DNA from: Anaspis maculata | Lineage: Eukaryota > Arthropoda > Insecta > Coleoptera > Scraptiidae | NCBI GenBank assembly: GCA_949128115.1 | Contig: OX421963.1 | Coordinates: 92,947,602 to 93,011,601, forward strand | DNA length: 64,000 bases | Direction: 5' to 3' | In this document: piece after piece, positions 34,407 to 45,309 of the stretch | How positions within the stretch are numbered: the first letter of the stretch is position 1 | How the letters are laid out: every line of letters begins with the position of its first letter | The notes under the pieces: model-generated | Database searches by the model: none | Told to the model about the DNA's origin: nothing | Seen by the model: only the letters and a program-made list of their open reading frames with translations | Made by a program: the position numbers and the translations under genes

Positions 34407-35644
34407 GGCGGCGGTTGACGTGGAGAGTCTGCTTTCTGAGCTGGTGCAAGCTGCTGGCTAGCCTGCGAAGCTGATGCGGCAGTTGTCGTACGCGGCAGTT
34501 GTGCGCGAACGTTTCGCTTGGTTTCTTGGCGGCTCTCAATGAGCTGCGCCACTTGGATAAGCTCTTCCACTGATTGGACACGGGTCGTCAACAGTGATTT
34601 GCTGACTTCAATGTCAGCTAGGGCGATGATGAGCTCCACCAGCTCGTCAATACTCATGGATGGTTCCAGCCGTCTCATGAGTTGGACCTTGTGCCGGATG
34701 AAAAGAGAGATCGGCTCGTCCTTCTGTCGCTCAGTCCGCAGCTGAACTATAGCGGCGCTCTTTCTTTTGTAGGAGTCAAACTCCGTGACAACGGCGTTCA
34801 CGAAGTCCTCCCAGTCAAGCTCGAGGGATGCGTAGGGGGTGTACCACCTTTGTGCGTCTCCGCTGAACCGTTGCGCTACTGCAGCCACCCATCTAGCCTG
34901 CGGAATGTTCGAGGTTCGGAGAAGCTGTTTACAATCCTCCAGGTGATATTCAGCCACCTGGTGCGGCAGTCCGGCGAAGGAGGGCAAGTCAACGGGTCTT
35001 TCGGCGTGCCGACGCTCGTGATGCATTTCTGACAGCAATTCTACTAGCAGTTCTTCGGTACGCGAACGCGGCGGTGGCTCGCGGTTTGCGGCAGACTCGA
35101 ATTGCGTCTGGTGTTCGAGCGGCATCGCGACGGGAAGCGTCGAAGTGTAGACGCTCGCGCAAGCTGGCATCGTGAAGGTGGACGTTGTCGTGGAGGTCAT
35201 GGCGAGCGATGAAGCGGCGACGGCCGACGTCGAAGTGTAGATGTTCGCGTAAAACGGCGTCGTGGAGCTGGAAGTTGTCGCGAGAGTCGTGGCGAACGAT
35301 GAAGCGGTGATGACCGGCGTCGAAGTGTACGTTGCATAGCTATGCGTCGGCGTCACGATGTCAGTGGTTTCGAAACTGAACGGCCTGGTGTTGTAGTGGT
35401 TAGGATTAAAATACACGGCGGGTACTTGCGGCGCAACGTTGATGATGGGCGTCGGCGGCGAGTAGACGCTAGTCACCGTCGTAGAGACGACGGGCGTCGA
35501 AATGTGGACGCTTGACGCGGTCGTCGAAATGGCAGGCGTCGAAGTCTGGATCGGTTGATAGGGCGCCACTGGAAGGTTTATTTTACTTCCCGCTTCCAGG
35601 CGGGAACGCGAGGACTTGTTGGTTTTCCGGGCTTTCGACGGCAT
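34163..35644 (-). CDS. gag: Gag polyprotein
   Basis: 493 residues. The first ~180 residues are a Ser/Thr/Pro/Val-rich low-complexity region with diverged tandem repeats (TSTPVI, VYTSTS). A capsid-like helical region follows (AGLPHQVAEYHLEDC to about 370). Then comes a single zinc knuckle CRYCPERHYHRDC (about 414-426), a CX2CX3HX4C form. The C-terminus is His/Gln/Arg-rich (YRQQHH repeats). It packages element RNA. The start at 35644 is the first long-frame ATG, 193 bases inside the 5' LTR. It overlaps pol by 244 bases. Confidence 0.9.
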   Translation of the reverse strand: MPSKARKTNKSSRSRLEAGSKINLPVAPYQPIQTSTPAISTTASSVHISTPVVSTTVTSVYSPPTPIINVAPQVPAVYFNPNHYNTRPFSFETTDIVTPTHSYATYTSTPVITASSFATTLATTSSSTTPFYANIYTSTSAVAASSLAMTSTTTSTFTMPACASVYTSTLPVAMPLEHQTQFESAANREPPPRSRTEELLVELLSEMHHERRHAERPVDLPSFAGLPHQVAEYHLEDCKQLLRTSNIPQARWVAAVAQRFSGDAQRWYTPYASLELDWEDFVNAVVTEFDSYKRKSAAIVQLRTERQKDEPISLFIRHKVQLMRRLEPSMSIDELVELIIALADIEVSKSLLTTRVQSVEELIQVAQLIESRQETKRNVRAQLPRTTTAASASQASQQLAPAQKADSPRQPPPCRYCPERHYHRDCPVRQAQFNAYVEQRHRDAGYNQQHVDEDYRQQHHDAHYRQQHREVDRRAENQNGAGATRETSAPQRH

Positions 35645-35815
35645 CGTTGTGCTTGGTCTCTTACGCGCTCGCGACGAATTTCAAACTTATGGCAGAGTCT
35701 TACCCAAGGAGAATTCTGGAAGTTCTGGAAATTCTGGAAGGCGTTGGAGAGAACCAAAAGGTGCTACTCTGCTCGAAGAGGACGGCAGAGGAGTCGAAGA
35801 GGTCCTGGAGAATTG

Positions 35816-35833
35816 GCCCCACGTTGGGCGCCA
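35816..35833 (-). promoter_or_regulatory. tRNA-Lys primer binding site
   Basis: The minus strand reads TGGCGCCCAACGTGGGGC, four bases inside the 5' LTR. It is complementary to the 3' 18 bases (with CCA) of insect tRNA-Lys (GCCCCACGTTGGGCG-CCA). Use of tRNA-Lys is known for Drosophila gypsy-group elements. Confidence 0.85.
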
Positions 35834-35837
35834 AATA

Positions 35838-36169
35838 TGTTACTAACTTCGGGCGGAAGCAAACACATACGGCCGGGCTAGCTCGAAGTCGGCTGTTGTG
35901 GGAACGTCCACTCTGTGGACAGTCTCTCCAGGAACCAGGGGTGGTAGGATGGTAGGAGTTTCAAACGGGATTAAGTGAAAACCAACAGAATTAGTTGTAT
36001 TGGCCGCAGGTCTTGAAAGCCTTTTTTTTCCGTCACACTTGTCACCTTCGTGTCACCCGATGCCATATGCCACGCTGATGGCGGAACGAGAAGCGGGTGG
36101 CACGACTCGTGTGTTCATCAATAAAAACGCCCAATGGGATTAAAAATATAATTTCGCGTCGCGGTAACA
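35838..36169 (-). repeat. 5' LTR (element orientation)
   Basis: 332 bases, TGTTAC...GTAACA, 331/332 identical to the other copy. The element promoter should lie here. Confidence 0.95.
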
Positions 36170-36860
36170 ATATAATCACAGTTTTGTAGTGTTGCGGTAT
36201 TTTTGGGTTCTCAGAGCAGTATCCGCCATCTAGGTTTGCATGTGGTAAGGTGTTCACGTTTTCTGGAATCTAGGTGGATTCTAAAGCGTCATTGAATTTC
36301 CTAAAATAATTACATATACCTTATACGTACATATTTTATGTGTAAAGTGTGAGAACAAAGACCAGGGACCTATATTTAATGAAGCTGCTTTGCGACTTTT
36401 CACCCTGATGCACTTTGCAGTTTTTTCAGGCCAAAAATGTCCGATTCGAGCCTACTTCGACCAGAATGTTTGCTAAGTGCAGAGTGTGAAGTTTTTTTTT
36501 TATGAAATAAATAGATTTCAGATTTTACTGATTTTAGACCGAATTTGTAATAACTTCAAAAATATTTCTCTCAAATGAAAAAAAGATAATTACTGCAAAA
36601 TAGATATGTCAATCTAATTTATTTTATGTAGAAATTTTATGGAGGTTTGTAGCCATGTCTCACAGGCTACGAAAGATATAAGAAAAACCGCAGCGTAAAC
36701 AAAGAAAGACAAAACCACAATAATAAGGAATAATTCCTACCCAATTGTTATCAATGGAAATCGACGAATCACTTACTGCCCTGAGCTTTATTAGGTAATT
36801 GAATAGACTATATACAATTTAACAAAATACTACAGCGCAATACACTGCCGAGTTCTTGAA
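36170..36860. other. No gene seen
   Basis: AT-rich right flank of the retrotransposon, without repeats that I could detect. Confidence 0.4.
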
Positions 36861-36861
36861 A

Positions 36862-37690
36862 TACAGGGTGTTTCAGCGATGAAAGCAAGAAAACTACCTT
36901 TGGGTAGGAGTGATGTAAAATGCTCAGGTTTTTATATTTAACCAAAATCGGGTCTCTAATAGGGTATCTATTTTCATTAATTGTGACGAACAATTGAAGA
37001 AACAACAACAAACAAGAATGCTTTTTGCTCACAGCTCACAGCAGCAAAATAGTTATTAATAAGTGCTTTGGGGGTTATGTTTATTAAGCCTTGGAACTTG
37101 GAGAAAGAAATCATTCTAAATCATTCAACCGTCAACACTGTCAACAGTGTCAACTTTTCTGTCAAACTGGGTAGGGTGGGTAAATATCGCTCGGGAAAAC
37201 ACCCGGTAAATACCCGACTCACATAACTGGGTAGGCCTTTTAAAAATATGAGAAAAACCTATATACCATTTTGCTAGGTTCCGTCTAGTGCCGAAGATAT
37301 ACAGCTCTTCAAAGTTTACTTTTTTCGGATTCCAAAAAGTAACTTAGAAAAGTTTTGAGGAAATTACTCTAAATTTACCATAGACTGATTTGTCAAAATC
37401 ATCTATCTGCCTGCCAAATTTTGAAAGAATCCAACCAGTGACGTAGGAGTTATGAGGGTCATCAATTTAGAAGCATCCGAAGAAAAGTTGAGTCACCATA
37501 GCTCCTACGCCACTGATTGGATTCTTTCAAAATTTGGCAGGCTGCTAGATAATTTTGACAGACCAGTTGATGCTAAATTTGGGGTAATTTCTTCGAAGTT
37601 TTCCCGAGCTACAAATTTTTGGAATCCGGAAAAAGTGAACTTTGAAGGGTTGCATCTTCGTCATTAGACCGAACTTTGCAAAATGGTATA
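36862..37690. mobile_element. TACAGGGTGTTTCA palindrome, copy 2 (broken)
   Basis: The left end TACAGGGTGTTTCAGCGATG is intact. Family sequence stops at about 36905 and resumes at about 37247 (AAAAACCTATATACCATTTTG), implying a ~340 base insertion. The right arm stops at about 37690 before its terminus. Internal arms share CTGCCAAATTTTGAAAGAATC. Confidence 0.65.
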
Positions 37691-37797
37691 AATGGCAAAA
37701 AGGTACACCGGCGTAAGTGAAACCGCGATTTTCAAGAGTAGAATGATAAAATAGAGTCGGTGGATACGTTGGAGCTCGGTGGATACTCACTGAATTC

Positions 37798-37822
37798 TTT
37801 TTTTTTTCTTTTTTTTTTTTTT
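37798..37822 (+). repeat. Poly-T tract
   Basis: Nearly pure T. It is possibly the tail of a retroelement in the opposite orientation, but no body is recognised. Confidence 0.6.
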
Positions 37823-39150
37823 TGTGAATACTTATATACAGGCGAGTATACAGGGTATAATAATTACGGGGGTTTTGTAATTACGGTTACAAACTTCTAG
37901 GGGAGATTCCCCATCAAAAATTGACCAGGAAAAAATATAACTTCGATGTCTTAAATGGTCCACTGAAAAGTTACAGGTGTCCAAGTTGAATTATTCGAAA
38001 TCGGGTTTTTGCCATAACTTTTGAACTGTGCAACCGATTGTGTTCAGAATTGAATTAGAGTTTACTGAGATAAACTACGCACAAATCAATACGTCGTTTC
38101 AAAAAAATTTGCCCTTTTTCAATTTGATATAAATTTGCCTACTACGATGAATTTGTATCCTGTTTGAAGTGTCCGTTGACTTGATCCTTTGGTTATCCGT
38201 CCGTGGTTTTGCAAGTCACAAGATAATACACATAAATTTTGTACAGGGTGTTCAATAAGACAGTGCAAAGCTTCTGAATCGTCAAGAAGCTCCCGTTCGA
38301 AAAAGAATTTTTTTCTCTTGAATTCTTACCACAAAGAAGACGAGGTAGGCCTCGAAGTACAGAATGGTGTTTGCATTCTCTGCTTATCTCTCTTATTTAC
38401 AGGGTGAGCACAAAAAAATCGTCTTTCTGGTTTTGCATGGATAATTTTGTCCTCGTTGACCGATTTTAAATATTTGCGGCGCATATTGGAGCTAAAATTA
38501 TAGGTAAAAAGACCTGAGGATCAGAATTGACTCAAAACAGATATATAGAGCCAAGGGTTCAATGAAATGTGGCCCAAATTTTGAACGCCGTCGACAGCCC
38601 GTTTAGGAGAAGGATTTGCTAATAGTCACGTTTCTTTCAAATAGATCATTTATTCTGAATACATTCAGGTCTTTCGTTTTTGTCCTAGCTAAGAATTGTG
38701 TAGGTGGAGGAATTCATTCACAACTGCATGTTCAAGCAGGAGAAACAGTCTCTTGTTCACCCGAAATTGGTCGTAACCAACACTACGGAAATAAAAACAA
38801 TGAATTATCTAAACTGGTTTGTCCATCACTCATTGTTCTGATTTTTGTAGTCTTCGTTACGACCAATTTAAGGTGATCAAGGGGCTGTTTCTCCTCCTTG
38901 AACATGCAGTTGTGATTGGATTCTTTCATCTACAATTTTTGGCTAGGACAATAAAAAAAAAACAACAACATGTATTCAGAATAAATGATTTCTTCGAAAG
39001 AAAAGTGACTTTTAGCTAATCCTTTTCTCAAACGAGCTGCAGACGGCGTTTAAGATTTGGGCCAACTTTTATCGTACACTTGATTCTGAATGTTTGTCTC
39101 GAGTCAATTCTGATCCTCAGGTCTTTTCACCTAAAGTTTTAGCTCAATAT

Positions 39151-39387
39151 CCACGGGTTCCACCAAAAAATTTAAGAGCGGTTTAAGCTAAACCGAGATT
39201 AAACGGACTTTTTTCTGGTCAATGTTGGTAGATTCATTTTGGAAAATACGTTGAATCGCAAGTATACCACCCTTTGGTTAATTACTCAGCGTGAATCCTG
39301 AATTTACATTGATCATTTGGCCAGAATCCATCAAAATAAATCTCGAGTTAGCTATCAGCTGGTTAAATATTTTGGTGGAACCCACGG
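39151..39387. mobile_element. 237 bp MITE with TAT duplication
   Basis: Ends CCACGGGTTCCACC and GGTGGAACCCACGG, flanked by TAT on both sides (39148-39150 and 39388-39390). The opposite arm reads GCGCATATTGGAGC with a single ATA at this point, i.e. an uninterrupted site. That supports a 3-base duplication. No coding content. Confidence 0.8.
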
Positions 39388-39412
39388 TATGAGCCGCAAA
39401 TTTTTAAAATTG

Positions 39413-39742
39413 TAATTGTAATTGTAATTGTAATTGTAATTGTAATTTATTTCAATTTAAAAACTTTAAATTTAAATTCTGGAGAAGGTTCAGCACAAGC
39501 TGTTCTTCCACCTTTCCTGATCAACAAGCGATCACAATAATAAAAGTATTTACACAAAAGACGCAATACAGAAGTCTTTGACAACCACAAATATCACATT
39601 TCAGTAAGTCAAAAGAACCAAAAACATCATGATATGTAATGATAAATGGAAAATCTGAAACTCTTCACAAACTATTCCTTTGCTCAAGTAAAGCATTATT
39701 CTTCAATTGTTTTTTAAGAATTTGTGAATAATTTGAAAATTG
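39413..39742 (-). mobile_element. 5'-truncated LINE 3' end with (CAATTA)n tail
   Basis: On the minus strand a ~290 base body ends GAAATAAATTACAATTACAATTAC, i.e. a hexamer tail of about six copies. It is bounded by the duplication AAAATTG (39406-39412 and 39736-39742). The other foldback arm has TTAAAATCGGTCAACG uninterrupted here. A simple-repeat tail plus a 7-base duplication is the signature of target-primed non-LTR insertion. The body is too short to hold RT. Confidence 0.75.
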
Positions 39743-40150
39743 ATCAACGAGGGAAAAAGTTATTCATGCAAGATAAAAAAGATGATTTTTTTGTGCTCAC
39801 CCTGTAAATAAAGGAGATGAGCAGAGAATTAAAACACCACTTTGTACTTTCAGGTCTACCTCGTCTTCTTTGTGGTAAAAATTCAAGAGAATTTTTTTTT
39901 TCGAACGGGAACTTCTTGACGATTCAGAAATTTTGCACTATCTTATTGAACACCCTGTACAAAATTTATGTGAATTATCCAGTGTCTTGCAAAACCACAG
40001 ACTGATGGCTAAAGAATGAAGTCAACGGACACTTCAAACAGAATACAAATCTGTTGTAGTAATCCAAATTCACATCAAATTGAAAAAAGGCAAAACATTT
40101 TGGAACGACGTATTGATTTGTGCGTAGTTTAGATCACTCTCGAGATCAGT

Positions 40151-41249
40151 ATAGAACAATGGTAAAGAAGGTAACGTGTTTAGAAAAAAAATTCTAGGGC
40201 GTAGATAATGGAGATTGCCCTCGTTTTTCTATTTTTCCCCCTCTAGTCATTTTTTCAAATTATTCTCATTTTTGGATTCTCGTTCGATTTAGAAAAAAGT
40301 CACTGGCCCTAGCCCAACGTCAAAGTTGAAGTCAGTCTGATAGATACCTAACCTAAACTAATTGCGTGATAACTAACTGAAACTAATGTCAAGTAAAAAC
40401 AATAGAATAGCTGTCCTTTTGGCACACTACAACATAGGTACTTCCTAGTGATTTCGATAAATTGCACTCCAAAAATAAATTGCCAATTTTACACTTACCC
40501 CGGTGTGCCTTAGTAGGTTTTCGTGAAAACGTAGTAGGAGCTTGCCGAGCCGGAAACTAAGCTAGACTGTTGAGATATTGTAAAAGAAAAAAAAATGCGC
40601 ATTATCAAACTTCATCTCTGCATTTTGTTCGTTATTAATGAGGCGTATGGTAATCGAAAACGCTCAACTATTAATGTTACTAATAATAAATAAGACTTGA
40701 TTAAAATAATGTATTGCTTCTTGTATCATAAATACATTGTATTTTACTCGGTATTTTATAGATTTTTAACGAGTGGAAACTTCAGAATAACTCATGAAAC
40801 CATCAGCAGAAAGACATTGCAATTTACAATTCTTGGTGAATATATTCATAAAAATATATCTGATTATTTGTAAAAACTTACCTACTTAGATATATACGAA
40901 GGATTGCGAGTAAAGTGAAGAGGAAGAGAAGTTTGTACTTGATAGCAGTTTTCGAGACAAGAGCGTGTTTTCAGCTCCGAAGCTACGTTTGCCATAAAGT
41001 CATACAATTTTAAAAACTTTGGAAATTTTTGTCAAATATTAACAAAGCAACAAGCAGAATGGAAGTAACACAGTTGAAGTTTGACGTAAAGCAGCCTATC
41101 ATCCTTGGACCCAAAAATCCATTAAGGCTGTATTCGCAGGGTTCTTATATTTCTCCCTCAAAAATGAAGATGAGGAGATCCCGGTGGTCATTTGAAAACT
41201 ATCCACTCCACCTGCTATAATTCCCGATTCCTAGTGAAGATGTCTTCGA
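40151..41249. other. No gene seen
   Basis: Mixed sequence. The last ~90 bases (from about 41165) and the DNA just after 42303 are a diverged duplicate of 46108-46450. A possible 68 base exon at 40499-40566 is too weak to call. Confidence 0.4.
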
Positions 41250-42303
41250 GCAAAAACTAGGGATCGACCGATATGGATTTTTTGGCCGATACCGATATAT
41301 GCGATAACCATATCGGCCAATACCGATATATCGGCCTCAATATTTTTATTTTTCAATTACTATTCATTTCGGATTTTTTCGTATGAAATACATCACACAA
41401 GTGAATATACAGCGTAGTGATAAGTCCTGCACAAAATTCATATTCCCGTTAATGACCTTTTTTTCCGAGTTTTTTTCGAAAAAATCCTGGAACAGGTGGA
41501 TTTTGTTTTTATCCAACCGACTATACTGTATAAAAAACATTTTTTTGGTAATAATGAACATCACGTTCTCAAACTTTGTGTGCATTTTATTAAACAAAAA
41601 TTCACGCTGTTGTTTGAAGAAAAACCAAAGCTATCAATTTTATGAAAAAATTTGAGGGTTATCATTTGAAAAAATTGATGACGTCATCGTAGCTCAAAAA
41701 CATCCAACAAAAAAAGTGTTTTTTAAACAGTATAGTGAGTTGAATAAAAACAAAATCGACCTGTTTCAGGATTTTTTCGAAAAATAAGAATCATCAACGG
41801 AAATATGAATTTGTACAGAACTTTATCACCACACTGTATAATTATACTATTACCCAATGACGTGTATAAAATAAAAGATTTCTTCCGTATCGGCGGGAGG
41901 TTTTTCGATGTTTTAGTTTCCAATGAATATATCACAAACAATCTGAATAATCTCCAAATCATTGTTATTTTTTTATTTGCAGAATTTATTTTTAGTTCGA
42001 TATTGGTAAATTAATGAATAAAATATGATTGTCTTCTCGAATATTCTCTTGTTTGTCTCATTTCCGAATTTTATATGTAGTTTAATAACGGAAAATAATA
42101 ATTTGGTATGATTTTCGAGTGTTACATGTTTCAAGATCATTCCGATTTTATGTTATCCAAGTGTTTTTAAGACGCGTTCTACACATTTAAATATCGGCGA
42201 CGTATCGGCCAAATATCGGCCGATAGGGCGATACCGATATAATCCGAAAATAGGCCGATATACCGATATACTATATCGGTATCGGTCGATCCCTAGCAAA
42301 AAC
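41250..42303. mobile_element. hAT-type non-autonomous element (1038 bp)
   Basis: The body 41258-42295 starts TAGGGATCGACCGATA and ends with its inverse. It is flanked by the perfect 8-base duplication GCAAAAAC (41250-41257 and 42296-42303). Sub-terminal DNA is made of CCGATATCGG-like units. The paralogous segment at 46 kb has one GCAAAAAC (46175-46182) with no insert: an empty site. An 8-base duplication with TAGGG ends is characteristic of hAT elements. No transposase is present. Another palindrome (about 41407-41837) is nested in its centre. Confidence 0.9.
41407..41837. mobile_element. Palindrome nested in the hAT element
   Basis: Ends TACAGCGTAGTGATAAG and, inverted, TACAGTGTGGTGATAAAG. 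Arms share CAAATTCATATT, AACAGGT(G/C)GATTTTGTTTTTAT and ATACTGTATAAAAAAC. It is a member of the ACAG.GTG class sitting inside a hAT MITE. Confidence 0.65.
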
Positions 42304-42659
42304 AGGTCAATTTTCATATCGAGGGGGACATCCGAAACATACATTGGCGAATTTCTTTTTTCAGCCTCCTCCCCATCTTTGAAATTTCAAATGACACCAC
42401 CTATTTTGCGAGACATCAAATTGAACAGAATTAAAGAGTGTCCAATTAATATTTTCCACCTCTCAACTCTCTTCAATGTCGTCGACGTCATTCTGCACAG
42501 CATCAAAAAAGAAAATTCTCTATGGAAGAAGTGCCATTTAAATTCACCCCTTCGCTCCCCCCACCACACCTTAAAAATATAACATGACAAATACTTACTT
42601 TGCGATATAGGTACATCAAATTGAAGGAAATTGAATCCTCTTCCTGAATAGAATATTCA

Positions 42660-44027
42660 AAGTCAAGAATTCTAGATAAAAGTGAAGATTTTTGCATTTG
42701 AAGTCAAAGTTTCGAGATAAAGTCGAAGTATTCCGTGTTGAGTCTTTCGTGTTCAATGCCAAAATAGTTCAAAAATTTTCGAATACATAACTCCAAAACT
42801 AACAAAATTATTTTGAACGTCTTGGAGTAATTCCAAAGATAGAGAGATAATCAACAGTCAAATTACCTCGCAAATTACTGTTTCAAGTCTAAATTTATTG
42901 TGTTTAAAGGTGAAGTCTCTTCAGATTTAAGTCAAGTTTTTCGTGTTCAAAGTCAAGATTTTGCAATAGAAGTAGAAGAATTCTTGTTTGAAAATAGAAG
43001 TTTTACGTGATTAAAATCAAAATTTTGAGATGTTAAGCCTGAGGTTTTTGCGTGTGGAGTCGAAATTCCGTGCTTAAAATAGAAATTTCGATATGGAAAT
43101 TGAAGATTGTCGTGTTCAAAGTCACTGTCGCGAAGTAAAAATTCAAGTCTTTTTGTTAAAGTCAAAAATTTTCGTTTTTGAAGTCGAAGTTTTCGTGTTG
43201 AAAGTCGTAGTTTTTCGTATTTAATTGAGGCGAAATTTTGTGGTTGAAGTTGAAATTGTGAGAATCGACAGTCGAAGTTTTCCACGTTGGAAGTCGAAAT
43301 TTTGCTATTGAAGTCGAATATCGAAAATTTAATCGAAGTTTATCCTGTTCAAATTAAAATTTCGCAATAGAAGTAAAAAATTCGTCGGTTTTCAAGTCGA
43401 AATTCCAAGATAAAGGTCGAAACGAGGGTCGAAACTTTCCGTGTAAGATCTTTCGCTTTTGAAGTCAAACTTTTTCATGTTGGAAGTCGGGATTTCGTGT
43501 TTGAAGTCAATTATTCGAGATATAATTCAAGTTTTCCGTGTTTAATTGCAAGGATTTGAAATCCAAGTTTCGCATTAAAAGTGAAAATTTGTCGGATCTC
43601 AAGTCTAAACTCTAAGATAGAACTCGAAGTTTTGAGAGTCACTATGTAGGTACTTCGAAGTTTCAAATCAAGTTCTTCGTGTTTAAAGTCACAATTATGG
43701 AATAGAAGTCTAGAAATTAGATCTTCCGCGTTAAAAGTCCTGAGTTTTCATGTTTAAAGTCACAATTTCCGTGTTTGAAGTCGAAATTTTTCAATAAAAG
43801 TCTGTCAGTTTTGAAATCGAAATTTCGAGTTGAAGTCGAAGTTTTCTGGTTTCAAGTCGGAAGTTTTACACGATAGAAATCAAAATTTCGCGACAAAAAG
43901 TCCAAGGTTTTTGCGTATGGAGTAGAAATTTCCCGCTTGAAGTCGGAATGTCAAGATCAAAGTTGAAGTAGTCCGTGTAAGTCGAAATTTCGTGTATAGT
44001 ATAAGGTAGAAATTTCACCATCAAAAT
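42660..44027 (-). repeat. Degenerate GTCGAAATTTTCG satellite, block A
   Basis: About 1.4 kb of imperfect 18-25 base units around AAGTCGAAATTTTCGTGTTG, spaced irregularly. The minus strand gives Phe/Arg/Leu/Asp-rich frames (KLRLSTRKLRL) that are translations of the repeat, not genes. It ends where the CAGTGCTGGCAACCG element begins. Confidence 0.8.
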
Positions 44028-44237
44028 CAGTGCTGGCAACCGAATCGGATTTGAAAACCGGCTGTTAGAACTGGCTTTCGAGAGCAGTTTTTCGAGCCGG
44101 CTTCCGGAGTCGGTTTTCGAAGCCGCCGGCTTTCAGAACCGGTTTTTGTAGTCGGCTTTCAATACCGGTTTCATCCAAACCGATATTTGACAAAACCAGT
44201 ATACCGGTATTCATTTTTCCCGGTTTTTGCCAGCACT
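44028..44237. mobile_element. CAGTGCTGGCAACCG element, copy 1
   Basis: Starts CAGTGCTGGCAACCGAATCGG and ends CCGGTTTTTGCCAGCACT. The interior is a minisatellite of GAAACCGGCTTTC units. A second copy lies at 60246-60519, again next to the GTCGAAATTT satellite. Termini of this kind occur in hAT-like MITEs, but no clear duplication is visible. Confidence 0.65.
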
Positions 44238-44727
44238 AAGAGAAACCAAAGCCGTGCTGATAACCAAGAGAAGAAGGCTGGCATCACCATCACCAAACTC
44301 TTTTAACGGGACCAATGAACATTTTGCTGTGGAGCAATGATATATCTATGACATTGTATCTCAAGTTAACCCGATGGTGAAGTCATTTCGTGCTGAAAAT
44401 ACTGTTACGGGCGGCGATTCCATGCATTCTGGTAAACACGCGATCTTTCTGGATTCTTCCATCCATTATGTAGCGGTGTAGATACAAGTGCGGAGCTCTG
44501 GACATTTCCAGAAGCATACGCGATGGCTTGGCATTGGGAACCTTCAACGCTCCATCAAGGCACATCTGCTCATTTTGGCGGAGGCGCCGGTTCTAGAGCA
44601 CGGCAGAATTATACGGGTAATGTGCAAGATTTTTTGGGAGTCGCAGTCGTATAGAAACCGTATGTTGGGTTACTGTGGAAACTACTGGATAATGCATGGA
44701 ACATCCGAGATAATTAGTCGGCACCTA
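44238..44727. other. GC-richer stretch, no gene called
   Basis: 44390-44715 is richer in GC than its surroundings and reads in part like old coding DNA on the minus strand, with stops in each frame. I could not identify a family. Confidence 0.35.
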
Positions 44728-45309
44728 TACAGGGTATTTCAAGGATGATAGCAAAAAATTCAACTGTGGGTAGATCTCGTCAAAATATGACGAAAACCTA
44801 TATACTATTTTGCAAAGTTCGGCCTAATGACGATGATACATTTCTCCAAAGCTCACTTTTTTTCGGATTTCAAAAATTTTCAACTCAAGAACGTTTCGAC
44901 AAATTCAGCTTCAATTTAGCATAAGTTGGTTTGTCATAATTATCTATCAACCTGCCAAATTTGGGAAGAATCCAATCAGTGGCGTAGAAGTTATGAGGGG
45001 TCACCTTTAGTCGACTTTGCTTTGGATGCTTCTAAATTATTGACCCTCATAACTCCTGAACCACTAGTTGGATTATTCCCAAATTTGACAGGTTGACAGA
45101 TACTTATGACAAACCAGCTTTTGCTGAATTGAAACTAAATTTGTCGTTCCTGAGTTACAAATTTTTGATATCCGAAAAAAGTGAACTTTGGAGGGCTGTA
45201 TCTTCGTTATTAGGCCGAACTTTGCAAAATGGTATATAGGTTTTCGTCATATTTCGACAAGATCTGCCCACAGTTGAATTTTTTGCTATCATCCCTGAAA
45301 CACCCTGTA
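44728..45309. mobile_element. TACAGGGTATTTCA palindrome, copy 3 (complete)
   Basis: 582 bases, TACAGGGTATTTCAAGGATG to CATCCCTGAAACACCCTGTA. It is the cleanest member of the family: arms of ~270 bases with AACTGTGGGTAGATCTCGTC, GCAAAATGG/CATTTTGC and CCAAATTTG blocks. It has no coding content. Confidence 0.85.

Larger units (their letters stand above)
30485..36173 (-). mobile_element. Complete Ty3/gypsy LTR retrotransposon
   Basis: Two 332 base LTRs flank gag and pol on the minus strand. The element is bounded by the 4-base duplication ATAT (30485-30488 and 36170-36173). Order along the minus strand is LTR, tRNA-Lys primer site, 170 base leader, gag, pol (protease, RT, RNase H, integrase), polypurine tract, LTR. 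No envelope frame follows pol. Both main frames are uninterrupted and the LTRs differ at one base, so the copy is young and may be active. Confidence 0.97.
38398..39807. mobile_element. Innermost palindrome (TTACAGGGTGAGCAC)
   Basis: Ends TTACAGGGTGAGCACAAAAA / TTTTTGTGCTCACCCTGTAA. Arms of about 450 bases meet near 38830. The left arm is clean. The right arm is longer because of a 237 bp MITE and a ~323 bp LINE 3' end. Confidence 0.75.
38242..39959. mobile_element. Second-level palindrome (TACAGGGTGTTCAATAAG)
   Basis: Ends TACAGGGTGTTCAATAAGAC and GATAAGTTATT-type CTTATTGAACACCCTGTA, with inverted blocks CGTCAAGAAG and GAAGACGAGGTAG. It lies wholly inside the outer palindrome and encloses a third. 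Confidence 0.7.
37990..40150. mobile_element. Nested set of palindromes (outer)
   Basis: Arms running from about 37990 and to about 40150 are inverted copies. Outermost shared blocks are CTACGCACAAATCAATACGTCG and AAGTGTCCGTTGAC. Inside them are two further sets of ACAGGGTG ends (38242/39959 and 38398/39807). The outer right end is truncated. The right arm carries two later insertions listed separately. Confidence 0.7.

Noticed and set aside
31428..35955. Several plus-strand frames of 70-150 codons
   Set aside because: All are antisense shadows of gag and pol of the LTR retrotransposon.
40499..40566. Possible minus-strand exon with a CTCAACAG acceptor and GGTAAGTG donor
   Set aside because: All three frames contain a stop if the first acceptor is used. 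Only a second, weaker acceptor leaves an open frame of about 19 codons, and no neighbour exon was found.
44383..44565. A 60-codon minus-strand frame in a GC-richer stretch
   Set aside because: It reads somewhat like coding DNA, but the frame upstream is stopped and I recognise no family.
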